Source: Lachnospiraceae bacterium
GTDB taxonomy: Bacteria > Bacillota > Clostridia > Lachnospirales > Lachnospiraceae
DNA: 64,000 nt
Reading direction: 5' to 3'
NCBI GenBank assembly: GCA_017527205.1
Contig: JAFXQK010000018.1
Location: forward strand, 1 to 64,000
Under the pieces are notes generated by a model that saw only the letters and a list, made by a program, of their open reading frames with translations, had not been told where the DNA came from and made no database searches. Made by a program: the position numbers and the translations under genes. This document shows, one piece after another, positions 1 to 7,419 of this stretch; the stretch's first letter is position 1, and every line of letters begins with the position of its first letter.

Positions 1-2
1 AA

Positions 3-176
3 ACAAAAGAGAATCTGAGATCGCTCCATGTGGTAAGCGAAGATGAAAATGCCGTCTGGCTCATCGATTATTGGTGCAACAAGGATATTCGTGGATTGAT
101 CCAAATGCCGTTTTCCAGACATTGGATTATGCATCTTGAAGCGTGCCTGAGAATTAAAAACAAGATTCATCCGTAA
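3..176 (+). CDS. C-terminal fragment of an unrecognised protein
   Basis: An open frame enters from the left edge and stops at TAA 174-176, giving 57 residues that end in ...FSRHWIMHLEACLRIKNKIHP. The residues are ordinary soluble-protein composition with a tryptophan- and basic-rich tail and no membrane segment. I do not recognise the family. Its start lies outside the window. The next 227 bases (177-403) hold no gene I can support before the XRE/GNAT chimera, so this may be either the intact end of a neighbouring gene or part of the worn region that follows. Confidence 0.45.
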   Translation, partial: TKENLRSLHVVSEDENAVWLIDYWCNKDIRGLIQMPFSRHWIMHLEACLRIKNKIHP

Positions 177-403
177 AGAAATACAGCGAAAGGAACAATA
201 TGATTAAGTGAGCGAATGCGGAAGCTGTCGAAATACTTGCAAATATAGATAATTATGCTCGATGGCGTGCAACTTATAGTTGCGTGAATCGCAGAAAGAG
301 CGCTTCCCGGTTGGTGGAAAGGTTCGCATATATCAGGTAATCTATACTTGCCACGCGGGGCAAAAACGAAAAAAAGCAAGTATGGATGAAAAGGAGAATC
401 GAC

Positions 404-763
404 ATGAGTTTTGGAAAGAACCTTCAGTATTTACGCCAGCTTAGTAAAAACATGACACAGGAAGCTCTTGCGGAGAAGCTGAACGTAAGCCGTCAGACTA
501 TCTCAAAATGGGAGATGGATACTGCGAATCCCGAAATGGATAAGGCACTGGAAATATGCAGGATATTCATTGCTCCGGAGCATTTCCGAAAAGGGTATGG
601 GGTCTTTATGATGCGGGAAGTGGAGAATATGTTCCCTGAAGTAAAAGAATTTACGCTGGATACCCCTGTTTGGAATGTCAGGACAAACAGTTTTTATCTT
701 AAGCTTGGTTATAAGGAAATTAAGCGCGATAACGAATTTGTGTTTTATTCAAAGCATCTCTGA
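404..763 (+). CDS. XRE helix-turn-helix / truncated GNAT chimera
   Basis: The predicted protein is about 119 residues. Residues 1-55 form an XRE-type DNA-binding domain (FGKNLQYLR..MTQEALAEKLNVSRQTISKWE). From about residue 56 it switches without a linker to the second half of a GNAT acetyltransferase: the acetyl-CoA loop (IAPEHFRKGYG) and the C-terminal strand (NVRTNSFYLKLGYKE). The first half of the GNAT fold is missing, so acetyltransferase activity is unlikely, and the dimerisation or effector region usual after the XRE domain is missing too. The ATG at 404 is chosen because AAGGAG lies 7 bases upstream; an ATG at 386 in the same frame has no such site. The simplest explanation is an in-frame deletion that fused two genes. 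It could still act as a small DNA-binding protein. Confidence 0.6.
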   Translation: MSFGKNLQYLRQLSKNMTQEALAEKLNVSRQTISKWEMDTANPEMDKALEICRIFIAPEHFRKGYGVFMMREVENMFPEVKEFTLDTPVWNVRTNSFYLKLGYKEIKRDNEFVFYSKHL

Positions 764-870
764 CGCAGGATACGGACAAAACAATATTACCGGAAATTGA
801 GGCGTGAAGTTAGTCTTCGTTTCATCTTCGCAAGCAGTGCATCTCGGGCCCGTGATGCAATTCCGCAAAG

Positions 871-1129
871 ATAGATTTTTCCTTGGATAATCTTGAGCTG
901 TCGGAGCTGAAAGGGCAAAGCGACATATGAGCAGATAAAGGATTATGTCAGAGAGCAGACGGGATTCAGAGTATCATCATTATACATTTCCCAAGTGAAG
1001 AGAAAGTGTGATCTGGAAGTCGGAGAAAGCTACAACAAGCCTAAGTCAGAAGATGCAAGACAGCCTCAGTGTACGCCGGAGAAGGAAGAGGCGATCATGC
1101 AGGCACTTAAGCATTATGGCATTATTTAG
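871..1129 (+). pseudogene. Remnant of an RlmD/RumA-type methyltransferase C-terminal extension
   Basis: From 926 to the TAG at 1129 one frame reads TYEQIKDYVREQTGFRVSSL and continues through YISQVKRKCDLEVGESYNKPKSE to QCTPEKEEAIMQALKHYGII. I recognise this as the C-terminal extension common on clostridial 23S rRNA (uracil-C5)-methyltransferases. A second frame just upstream (DFSLDNLELSEL, about 877-915) reads like the residues that normally precede it, so a frameshift near 916-926 separates the two. The catalytic methyltransferase domain is absent. The stretch 764-870 between this and the chimera shows nothing else I can name. Assignment rests on remembered family sequences, not on a search. 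Confidence 0.55.
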
Positions 1130-1144
1130 AGGGGGATTGTGCAA

Positions 1145-1810
1145 ATGAGTATCAAAGCATTTTTTGTGGATTTTTATGGAACTATCGTACATGAAGACGG
1201 TGAAGTGATCAAAAAGATTACGGATATCATATGCAAAACCGGAAGAGTGGAAGATCCTTCTGAGGTGGATGCATTTTGGTGGAAGGATTTTCAGACCATG
1301 TTTACGAATTCCTTTGGCGAAACCTTTGAAACGCAAAGGGTGTTGGAGGAAAGATCCTTAGTACATACACTGGAGCACTTCGGCTCGGACGCCGAGGCAA
1401 AAGAACTGAGCAATATGATGTTCGCGCATTGGATCAAACCGCCAATCTTTGAAGATTCAAAGGCGTTTTTCGAAAAGAGTCCTCTTCCGGTATATGTGGT
1501 TTCTAATATCGATACTTCGGACATCCTACAGGCGATCGCTTATCATGGTCTGAATCCGGCGGGAGTGTTTACTTCCGAGGATGCAAAGAGTTATAAGCCC
1601 AGGAAAGAATTATTCGAACTGGCACTGAAGTCCACCGGTCTTGCGCCGGATGAAGTGATCCATATTGGGGATTCCGTCAGCAGTGACGTGCAGGGGGCGG
1701 CAAAGGTCGGGATCAGAGCACTGTGGCTGAATCGCTTCGGAAAGAATGTTCCTGAAGGCGTAGAGAGTATCTCCGGGCTGTCAGAGGCGTTTGACAGGAT
1801 AGGGCAATAA
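1145..1810 (+). CDS. HAD-family hydrolase (phosphatase)
   Basis: A 221-residue soluble member of the haloacid dehalogenase superfamily. Visible motifs: nucleophile motif I VDFYGT with Asp9 and Tyr in place of the usual second Asp (DxYGT, as in dehalogenase and phosphonatase-like branches); motif II VSNIDT around residue 120; a conserved lysine in SYKPRKELF near 150; motif IV IHIGDSVSSDVQGA with Asp176. Cap insertion is of the alpha-helical C1 type. Substrate cannot be told from sequence. The ATG at 1145 is preferred over an in-frame GTG at 1139 because the AGAGGGGG ribosome site is better spaced. It lies 16 bases after the remnant of the RlmD tail, and the GNAT gene follows after 21 bases, so the two may be co-transcribed. 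Confidence 0.8.
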   Translation: MSIKAFFVDFYGTIVHEDGEVIKKITDIICKTGRVEDPSEVDAFWWKDFQTMFTNSFGETFETQRVLEERSLVHTLEHFGSDAEAKELSNMMFAHWIKPPIFEDSKAFFEKSPLPVYVVSNIDTSDILQAIAYHGLNPAGVFTSEDAKSYKPRKELFELALKSTGLAPDEVIHIGDSVSSDVQGAAKVGIRALWLNRFGKNVPEGVESISGLSEAFDRIGQ

Positions 1811-1831
1811 CAACTAATGTGAGGTTTTTGT

Positions 1832-2278
1832 ATGGTACGAGAAGTCGTAAAAGAGGATTTGGATGCATTGCTTGATCTGTATCTGTTTTTACATGAAGAT
1901 AGTATTCCGGATCATGATAATCACTTAGAGAAAACATGGGCGCAGATTATTGAAGATCCGAATCATCATCTGCTCGTGAATGAAATTGATGGTCAGATTG
2001 TATCCTCCTGTGTATGTGTGATCATACCGAATCTTACAAGGAACGTAAGGCCGTATGCCTTTATTGAGAATGTAGTAACGCATGCTGATCATAGAGGAAA
2101 AGGTTATGCAGGAGAGTGCCTGGCTTACGCAAAGAAGATTGCTGAGCAGGAAAATTGCTATAAAATGATGCTCCTTACCGGATCAAAGAAGCCGGAGACG
2201 TTGCATTTCTATGAAAAGGCAGGATATAACAGCAGTGATAAGACAGCTTTCATACAGTGGTTAGGGAGGGATCAGTAA
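1832..2278 (+). CDS. GNAT-family N-acetyltransferase
   Basis: A 148-residue GNAT domain protein. Acetyl-CoA binding motif A is clear at about residues 78-95 (ENVVTHADHRGKGYAGECL), and motif B/C follows with KKPETLHFYEKAGY near 128-140. The protein is full length for a stand-alone GNAT enzyme. The acceptor is unknown. The gene starts 21 bases after the HAD gene on the same strand. The 202 bases after its stop contain the promoter for the sensor kinase and no other gene; a 63-codon frame at 2257-2448 overlaps it and has no ribosome site. Confidence 0.8.
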   Translation: MVREVVKEDLDALLDLYLFLHEDSIPDHDNHLEKTWAQIIEDPNHHLLVNEIDGQIVSSCVCVIIPNLTRNVRPYAFIENVVTHADHRGKGYAGECLAYAKKIAEQENCYKMMLLTGSKKPETLHFYEKAGYNSSDKTAFIQWLGRDQ

Positions 2279-2359
2279 TCTATGGGCTCAATACTACAGA
2301 CGACACTAATTTCAAACCAAAACTTGTGGAGTGCGTGTTGCCTTGCAAAGCAATTAAAC

Positions 2360-2387
2360 TTGATGTATTTCCCCAAAATGTTATAAT
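2360..2387 (+). promoter_or_regulatory. Promoter of the hybrid kinase operon
   Basis: TTGATG at 2360-2365 and a perfect TATAAT at 2382-2387 with a 16-base spacer, about 95 bases upstream of the kinase start at 2481. A second TATAAT sits at 2392-2397 but lacks a good -35. Confidence 0.6.
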
Positions 2388-2480
2388 ATGGTATAATCAT
2401 GCCAAAGGGCACGCAAATTGTCTGATTGGTGCGATTTTGCTTACTTAGGACGGACTGACTTTTGGACGGGAGGTCAGAAC

Positions 2481-5018
2481 ATGAAAAAGACTTTCATTAT
2501 CATTGTCAACGTGGGTATTATGGCTGCCATATTGATCTTCGTCATTTTCTATTCCAGATATGAAAACAGGGAGTCTTACCGCAGACAGGTTGAACATTTT
2601 GAGAACACGATGGTTACCATGGAGCACTTGACGGAGAATTATCTGGAGGGTGAGCAGTGGATTTGCGACGTATGGTCTCAGTATATCAATAGTAAAAATA
2701 TGACAATGGAAGAGGCAACCGCGTATATTCGCTCTTCTCACGTGCTTGAGAATGCCTCGGCACATTTGATTTCACTTGACTCGATCACGGGTCTCTCAAC
2801 GCGTCCGAGGCTCGGAACAACCGATGATTATGCGGTTTCCTATGCGCGGCTTGAGCTCCTAAGTGACCCGGAATGGATCAAAGAGATCGGTAAGTCGATC
2901 AACATATCCCGCGCCTATACCAATCCGATGAATGGGGAGCAGTCATTGGCTTTTTGCAACAACATAACGTTGTATGATCCGGAAAGAGGTACGTCGTACG
3001 CTGCAGTGCTTCTGCGGGTTATGCCCATCTCGGTGCTGGAGCAGAAATGGATTTTCCTGCAGAAGGAGCTGGTAAACACTGAGCTGTCAATGATCGACGC
3101 AAACGGCGATTATATTTTGAAGGGACATAACTATAAAAACTCCAATTTTTTTGAGTTTTACAAATCCTATAATCCTGCGGATCCGGAATCGTCGAGAAAA
3201 TTATTTGACGGGATTACTTCAGAGACAGGTTCCATTTTAATGATCGATTCACACGGACAGGAATGTGTTTTGGCATATACCCCCGTATCGGCAACCGTCG
3301 GCTGGTCGCTGCTTGGTCTTGTGCCGACTAAGGACCTCAAGGTAGATACCGAGAACTGGCTGTTAATCGGTGTGGTTTCAGCAGGCCTGTTGATCTTGTT
3401 TTTCTGTGATCTTTTCTATATACTATATTTTAACAAACGCCTTCAGATCACGGCCAGGGAAGCTGAGTCCGCAAATCGGGCCAAGACGGATTTCCTCTCT
3501 GCCATGTCTCACGACATTCGTACTCCCATGAATGCGATCATTGGCCTTACGACGCTCGCTGAGAAAAATCTTGGGGATGAGGATTCGACGAGGGAAAGCC
3601 TTCGGAAAATCGGCCTCGCGAGTAATCATTTGCTGACGCTGATCAATGACATTTTGGATATTTCGAAGGTGGAAAGCGGAAAGCTGAACCTGAGTCCCCT
3701 GACATTCTCCATTGTAGAAACGGTCGAAAATCTTGTGACGATTTCACAGCCGATGGTCAAGGAAAAAAATATAGAATTTAGCTTTAACGTCAGTCAGATG
3801 GAAAAGGAATACCTGTTTGCGGATCAGCTTCGGCTAAATCAGATTTACATCAATATTCTCTCCAATGCCATCAAGTACACGCAGCCGCGAGGACGCGTGG
3901 CAGTCACCCTGCTTGAGGAAAAAAGCACGCTTCCTGAGTGCGTACGGTTGACCTTTGTCGTGGCGGATACCGGTATCGGCATGAGTAAGGAATACATGGA
4001 AACCATGTATCAGCCATTTTCACGGCAGGTTGACAGCCGGGTCAACAGCATTCAGGGAACCGGTCTTGGCTTGGCCATTACGAAGCAGATGGTAGAGTTG
4101 CTTGGCGGAACAATTACGTGTCAAAGCGAACAGGGCAAGGGAACAACCTTTACGGTTGTACTGGATATTCAGGAAGCCGAGAGACAGCGGGAAGACATGC
4201 AGCTTGATCCTATGGAAGTACTGATCGTTGATGATGATGAGATCGGCCTTAAGACGACGGCTCAAACGATAGAATCTCTTGGCGCGTCTGCCGAGCAGGC
4301 AAAAAAAGGCTCGGAAGCGCTCGAGATGATCAGACAAAGGCATCTTTCCGGTCAGGATTATCAGTTGATCATTGTTGACTGGAAAATGCCGGAAATGGAC
4401 GGCCTTGAGCTTACAAGCCTAATCCGGTCGGGGATGGGCAAGACCATTCCGATTTTATTAATCTCTGCGTATGACTGGTCGGAGGTTGAGGATAAGGCAA
4501 AGGTAGCCGGTGCAAATGGATTTATCTGTAAACCGATGTTCCGTTCAACGCTCTATGATAAGATCAACGAGCTGATGGGAAAGAAGTCAAGGTCCCCGGA
4601 ACCGGAGGATGATTATTCCGATTTGCAGGGCCTCCATATTCTTGTGGCTGAGGATAATGACATTAACTGGGAAATCATCTCAGCCATGCTTGCCATGTTT
4701 GGAATCACTACCGACCGGGCGGAAAACGGACGGATCTGTGTGGACATGATGCGCCATGCTTCGGAAGGAAGCTATGAACTGATCTTCATGGATATTCAGA
4801 TGCCTGAAATGAATGGCCTCGACGCTACGAGAGCGATCCGAAGGCTGGAGAACCCTTGGGCAGCCTCCATTCCGATTGTTGCAATGACGGCGGATGCCTT
4901 CTCCGAAAATGTCGCGGAATGCCTGAACGCCGGAATGAATGGTCATATTGCAAAGCCTGTCGATATCAAATTAGTAATCAGGGAAATCCGAAGAATTAAG
5001 GAGGAAAGAGGACGATGA
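2481..5018 (+). CDS. Membrane hybrid histidine kinase with two receiver domains
   Basis: An 845-residue sensor kinase. Order: first membrane helix (about 4-25), an extracellular sensor region of roughly 260 residues of Cache-like appearance, second membrane helix (about 291-315), HisKA with phospho-acceptor His344 in SHDIRTPMNA, HATPase (NAIKYT, DTGIGM, GTGLGLAI), then receiver 1 (acidic VDDDE about 583-587, phospho-acceptor Asp633 in VDWKMPEMDG) and receiver 2 (AEDND, Asp771 in MDIQMPEMNG). No DNA-binding domain is attached, so output must go through a partner or the second receiver. ATG 2481 is used because GGGAGGT lies 7 bases upstream. The stop overlaps the start of the solute-binding lipoprotein, pointing to coupled translation and a sensing partnership. 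Confidence 0.9.
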   Translation: MKKTFIIIVNVGIMAAILIFVIFYSRYENRESYRRQVEHFENTMVTMEHLTENYLEGEQWICDVWSQYINSKNMTMEEATAYIRSSHVLENASAHLISLDSITGLSTRPRLGTTDDYAVSYARLELLSDPEWIKEIGKSINISRAYTNPMNGEQSLAFCNNITLYDPERGTSYAAVLLRVMPISVLEQKWIFLQKELVNTELSMIDANGDYILKGHNYKNSNFFEFYKSYNPADPESSRKLFDGITSETGSILMIDSHGQECVLAYTPVSATVGWSLLGLVPTKDLKVDTENWLLIGVVSAGLLILFFCDLFYILYFNKRLQITAREAESANRAKTDFLSAMSHDIRTPMNAIIGLTTLAEKNLGDEDSTRESLRKIGLASNHLLTLINDILDISKVESGKLNLSPLTFSIVETVENLVTISQPMVKEKNIEFSFNVSQMEKEYLFADQLRLNQIYINILSNAIKYTQPRGRVAVTLLEEKSTLPECVRLTFVVADTGIGMSKEYMETMYQPFSRQVDSRVNSIQGTGLGLAITKQMVELLGGTITCQSEQGKGTTFTVVLDIQEAERQREDMQLDPMEVLIVDDDEIGLKTTAQTIESLGASAEQAKKGSEALEMIRQRHLSGQDYQLIIVDWKMPEMDGLELTSLIRSGMGKTIPILLISAYDWSEVEDKAKVAGANGFICKPMFRSTLYDKINELMGKKSRSPEPEDDYSDLQGLHILVAEDNDINWEIISAMLAMFGITTDRAENGRICVDMMRHASEGSYELIFMDIQMPEMNGLDATRAIRRLENPWAASIPIVAMTADAFSENVAECLNAGMNGHIAKPVDIKLVIREIRRIKEERGR

Positions 5019-6313
5019 TGAGAAAGATGGCTTGTAAGATTTTGGCAGTGTTCATGGTGCTTGGCCTGACGGCCTGCGGCACGGAAAAGCCGAAAACAAC
5101 TGCTGAGAAAGGCTTTAGCCCGTCGTTGGAGGCCTCCAGCAGCTGCCATGTCAAAATTGTAGGCGGGTATGATAACTTTGAGGCGCTGGAGGCTGAGTTT
5201 GACCGCTTCAATGAATATTATCCCAACGTGGAGCTCGTATATACCAAGGTGGATGATTATGCCAACATGATTGGCACGGTGCTGGACGGAAAGGATGCTC
5301 CCGACCTTTATGTCAATTACTCCTGGATGTATGGCAGGGATCAATATAAAGCGTCCATTGATCATGCCGAGAATCTGGCTGATCCGTCCCTGGGAATGGA
5401 GCTTGGCTGTATTCGCGGCAATATTATTCTGAATACGGATGATGGTACCCTTCCCATGGTTCCGGTATTTTCAAACACCTATGGCATGCTTGTCAACAAC
5501 AATCTTTTTGAAAAGGAAGGCCTGAGCGTCCCGACGACATATCAGGAGCTGGTGAAAACCTGTGAGACATTTCGGGAAAAAGGATATGAAAACCCGATCA
5601 TGGGTTTTACAAAAAAGGAGACAACCTCTCTTTATACCTTGACGATTTATCCGTTCTTCTGCAGCACCATTGCAAATGACGCGGAGGCTGTCAAAAAGCT
5701 CAATACCCTGGATTCGTCGGCAGGCGGGTATCTGCGGCCCTCCCTTGAGAAAATTACCCAGTTTCTAAACGATGGCTGCGCGAACATAGAGGCCTGCGGA
5801 CAGATTGAAAATAACTATGATGCCGTGATTCTTCGCTTTTTTGAGGGTGACGTGCCCATGATGACATGCTCGGGAGATACCGTTTCCGGGACAAAGAAGC
5901 GGGAAAGCCGTTCGGAAGCATTTATCGCAAATCCGTTTCAGTACACCTTCGTTCCAATTCCCATGTCGGATGAGGGCGCCGTATTTCTGGATATGTCGAA
6001 CCTGCAGTTTTCGGTCAACAAGGACAGTTCCAATCTGGACATGGCCAATGAATTTATGCGTTTCCTGATAACAACGCGGGAACTGAATGAGATGGCTAAA
6101 AACAAGGGACTGATGGCACCGACCAGGGACCTGACTTTTAACAGCATGTATGCTGCGTTCGGAGCGGTTCCGGAGTCGCGGATCCTCTCGCCGGAGGAGA
6201 TTGGACTATCGGATGATGCCGTCATCCAGTTCAGACAGGCGTTATATCGCGTCGCAACCGGGGAATTGTCCATAGATGAGGCCATTGCCCGCTATGGCTC
6301 GTTTACGCAGTGA
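5015..6313 (+). CDS. Extracellular solute-binding lipoprotein (family 1 type)
   Basis: A 432-residue lipoprotein. The signal peptide ends in a clear lipobox, LGLTAC with Cys21 as the lipidated residue. The mature part has the two-lobe solute-binding layout (KIVGGYDNFEALEAEFDRFNEYYPNVEL near the N-terminus; NTYGMLVNNNLFEKEGL and the conserved hinge region later), typical of oligosaccharide-binding ABC proteins. No permease or ATPase is next to it. Its ATG overlaps the stop of the sensor kinase (ATGA), with AAGGAGG upstream inside the kinase gene. I infer it presents a ligand to the kinase's extracellular domain rather than serving transport, as periplasmic binding proteins do for LuxQ-like kinases. 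Confidence 0.8.
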   Translation: MMRKMACKILAVFMVLGLTACGTEKPKTTAEKGFSPSLEASSSCHVKIVGGYDNFEALEAEFDRFNEYYPNVELVYTKVDDYANMIGTVLDGKDAPDLYVNYSWMYGRDQYKASIDHAENLADPSLGMELGCIRGNIILNTDDGTLPMVPVFSNTYGMLVNNNLFEKEGLSVPTTYQELVKTCETFREKGYENPIMGFTKKETTSLYTLTIYPFFCSTIANDAEAVKKLNTLDSSAGGYLRPSLEKITQFLNDGCANIEACGQIENNYDAVILRFFEGDVPMMTCSGDTVSGTKKRESRSEAFIANPFQYTFVPIPMSDEGAVFLDMSNLQFSVNKDSSNLDMANEFMRFLITTRELNEMAKNKGLMAPTRDLTFNSMYAAFGAVPESRILSPEEIGLSDDAVIQFRQALYRVATGELSIDEAIARYGSFTQ

Positions 6314-6335
6314 CGGAGCCCTTAGAATAGACCTA

Positions 6336-6364
6336 TTGACGTGATGGGTGAATAATGATACTAT
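6336..6364 (+). promoter_or_regulatory. Promoter of the serine acetyltransferase gene
   Basis: TTGACG 6336-6341, 17-base spacer, TACTAT 6359-6364. The predicted transcript starts near 6371 and runs almost at once into the hairpin at 6387-6413. Confidence 0.6.
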
Positions 6365-6386
6365 TTTATCGATAAATCGGCCATCT

Positions 6387-6421
6387 GCCTGGGGCATATC
6401 GATTGCCCCGGGCTATTTTTT
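6387..6421 (+). terminator. Rho-independent terminator-like hairpin in the leader of the acetyltransferase gene
   Basis: Stem of 10 pairs with one G.T (GCCTGGGGCA / TGCCCCGGGC, 7-base loop TATCGAT-like) followed by TATTTTTT. It ends 19 bases before the ATG at 6441, so it can stop transcripts from the kinase operon and may also attenuate the promoter at 6336. Confidence 0.65.
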
Positions 6422-6440
6422 GACAGGAAAAGAGGGAGTC

Positions 6441-7400
6441 ATGAACGAGATTATTAAGGGTGAGGAAATCGACCAAATTGTACAAAGGATTTTGGAAAGC
6501 TTTGACGGAGAAAAGAACATTGATGAGATTAACATTTTCAATAAGCCGGATAAGACGGAGGTCCATGCTCTGATTCAGGATTTGTTTGGAATCATCTATC
6601 CGGGTTATTTTCGTGATCGCTCCTATAAGACCTATAATCCAAAGAACAGCCTTGCCGTATCCATTGAGGATATTTTCTATCATCTCGAAAAGCAGGTTTA
6701 TCTTGCATTGGATTATGGCCCTAAGAGAGGTGCGTACACAGAGGAGGAACGAAAGAAGGAGAGCTATCGCATCTGCAGGGCTTTCTTTGACAGAATTCCA
6801 ATGATTCGCGAATATATCGAAACAGACCTGCTTGCGACCTTGGATGGAGATCCGGCGGCCGGATGCTTTGAAGAGATTATTTTGGCCTACCCCGGACTTA
6901 TGGCGATTACGGTGTATCGATTGGCACATGAGCTTTACGTGGAACAGGTTCCCGTGCTTCCGAGGCTCATGACGGAGTGGGCGCACTCCAAGACGGGAAT
7001 CGACATTCATCCGGGTGCAACCATAGGAAAGTATTTCTTTATTGACCACGGGACGGGCATTGTTGTCGGTGAGACGTCCATCATTGGAAAGAATGTCAAG
7101 ATTTATCAGGGCGTGACCATTGGCGCACTGTCCACAAGGGGCGGTCAGAAGCTTTCGGGCAAGAAGAGACATCCGACCATCTGCGACAATGTTACGATTT
7201 ATGCAGGCGCATCCATTCTCGGCGGAGATACGGTCATCGGTGAGAATGCAGTGATTGGCGGCAATACGTTCATTACCCGTTCGGTGGAACCAAATACAAG
7301 AGTTAGCATGAAGAACCTTGAGATGGAGTATCAATCCGGGAACAGTAAGCGAAAGAGCGAAGAGCTTTTGCAGGGGGACGCATGGTATTATATCATCTAA
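6441..7400 (+). CDS. Serine O-acetyltransferase, long EpsC/CysE type
   Basis: A 319-residue protein. The N-terminal half is helical (SATase_N-like, ending ..PGLMAITVYRLAHEL). From about residue 185 it has the left-handed beta-helix of hexapeptide repeats: GIDIHPGATIGKYFFIDHGTG, VVGETSIIGKNVKIYQGVTIG and TICDNVTIYAGASILGGDTVIG. The HGTGIVVGE signature is that of serine acetyltransferases, making O-acetylserine from serine and acetyl-CoA for cysteine synthesis. It is longer at the N-terminus than E. coli CysE. The start at 6441 is chosen because it follows GAGGGAG and because the terminator-like hairpin occupies the upstream part of the longer frame. No O-acetylserine sulfhydrylase is adjacent. 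iorA begins 20 bases after the stop. Confidence 0.85.
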   Translation: MNEIIKGEEIDQIVQRILESFDGEKNIDEINIFNKPDKTEVHALIQDLFGIIYPGYFRDRSYKTYNPKNSLAVSIEDIFYHLEKQVYLALDYGPKRGAYTEEERKKESYRICRAFFDRIPMIREYIETDLLATLDGDPAAGCFEEIILAYPGLMAITVYRLAHELYVEQVPVLPRLMTEWAHSKTGIDIHPGATIGKYFFIDHGTGIVVGETSIIGKNVKIYQGVTIGALSTRGGQKLSGKKRHPTICDNVTIYAGASILGGDTVIGENAVIGGNTFITRSVEPNTRVSMKNLEMEYQSGNSKRKSEELLQGDAWYYII

Positions 7401-7419
7401 AATCAGGATGGGAAGAAAA

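Noticed and set aside
2257..2448. Small + strand frame overlapping the GNAT gene end
   Set aside because: No ribosome site, spans the kinase promoter, composition is not protein-like.
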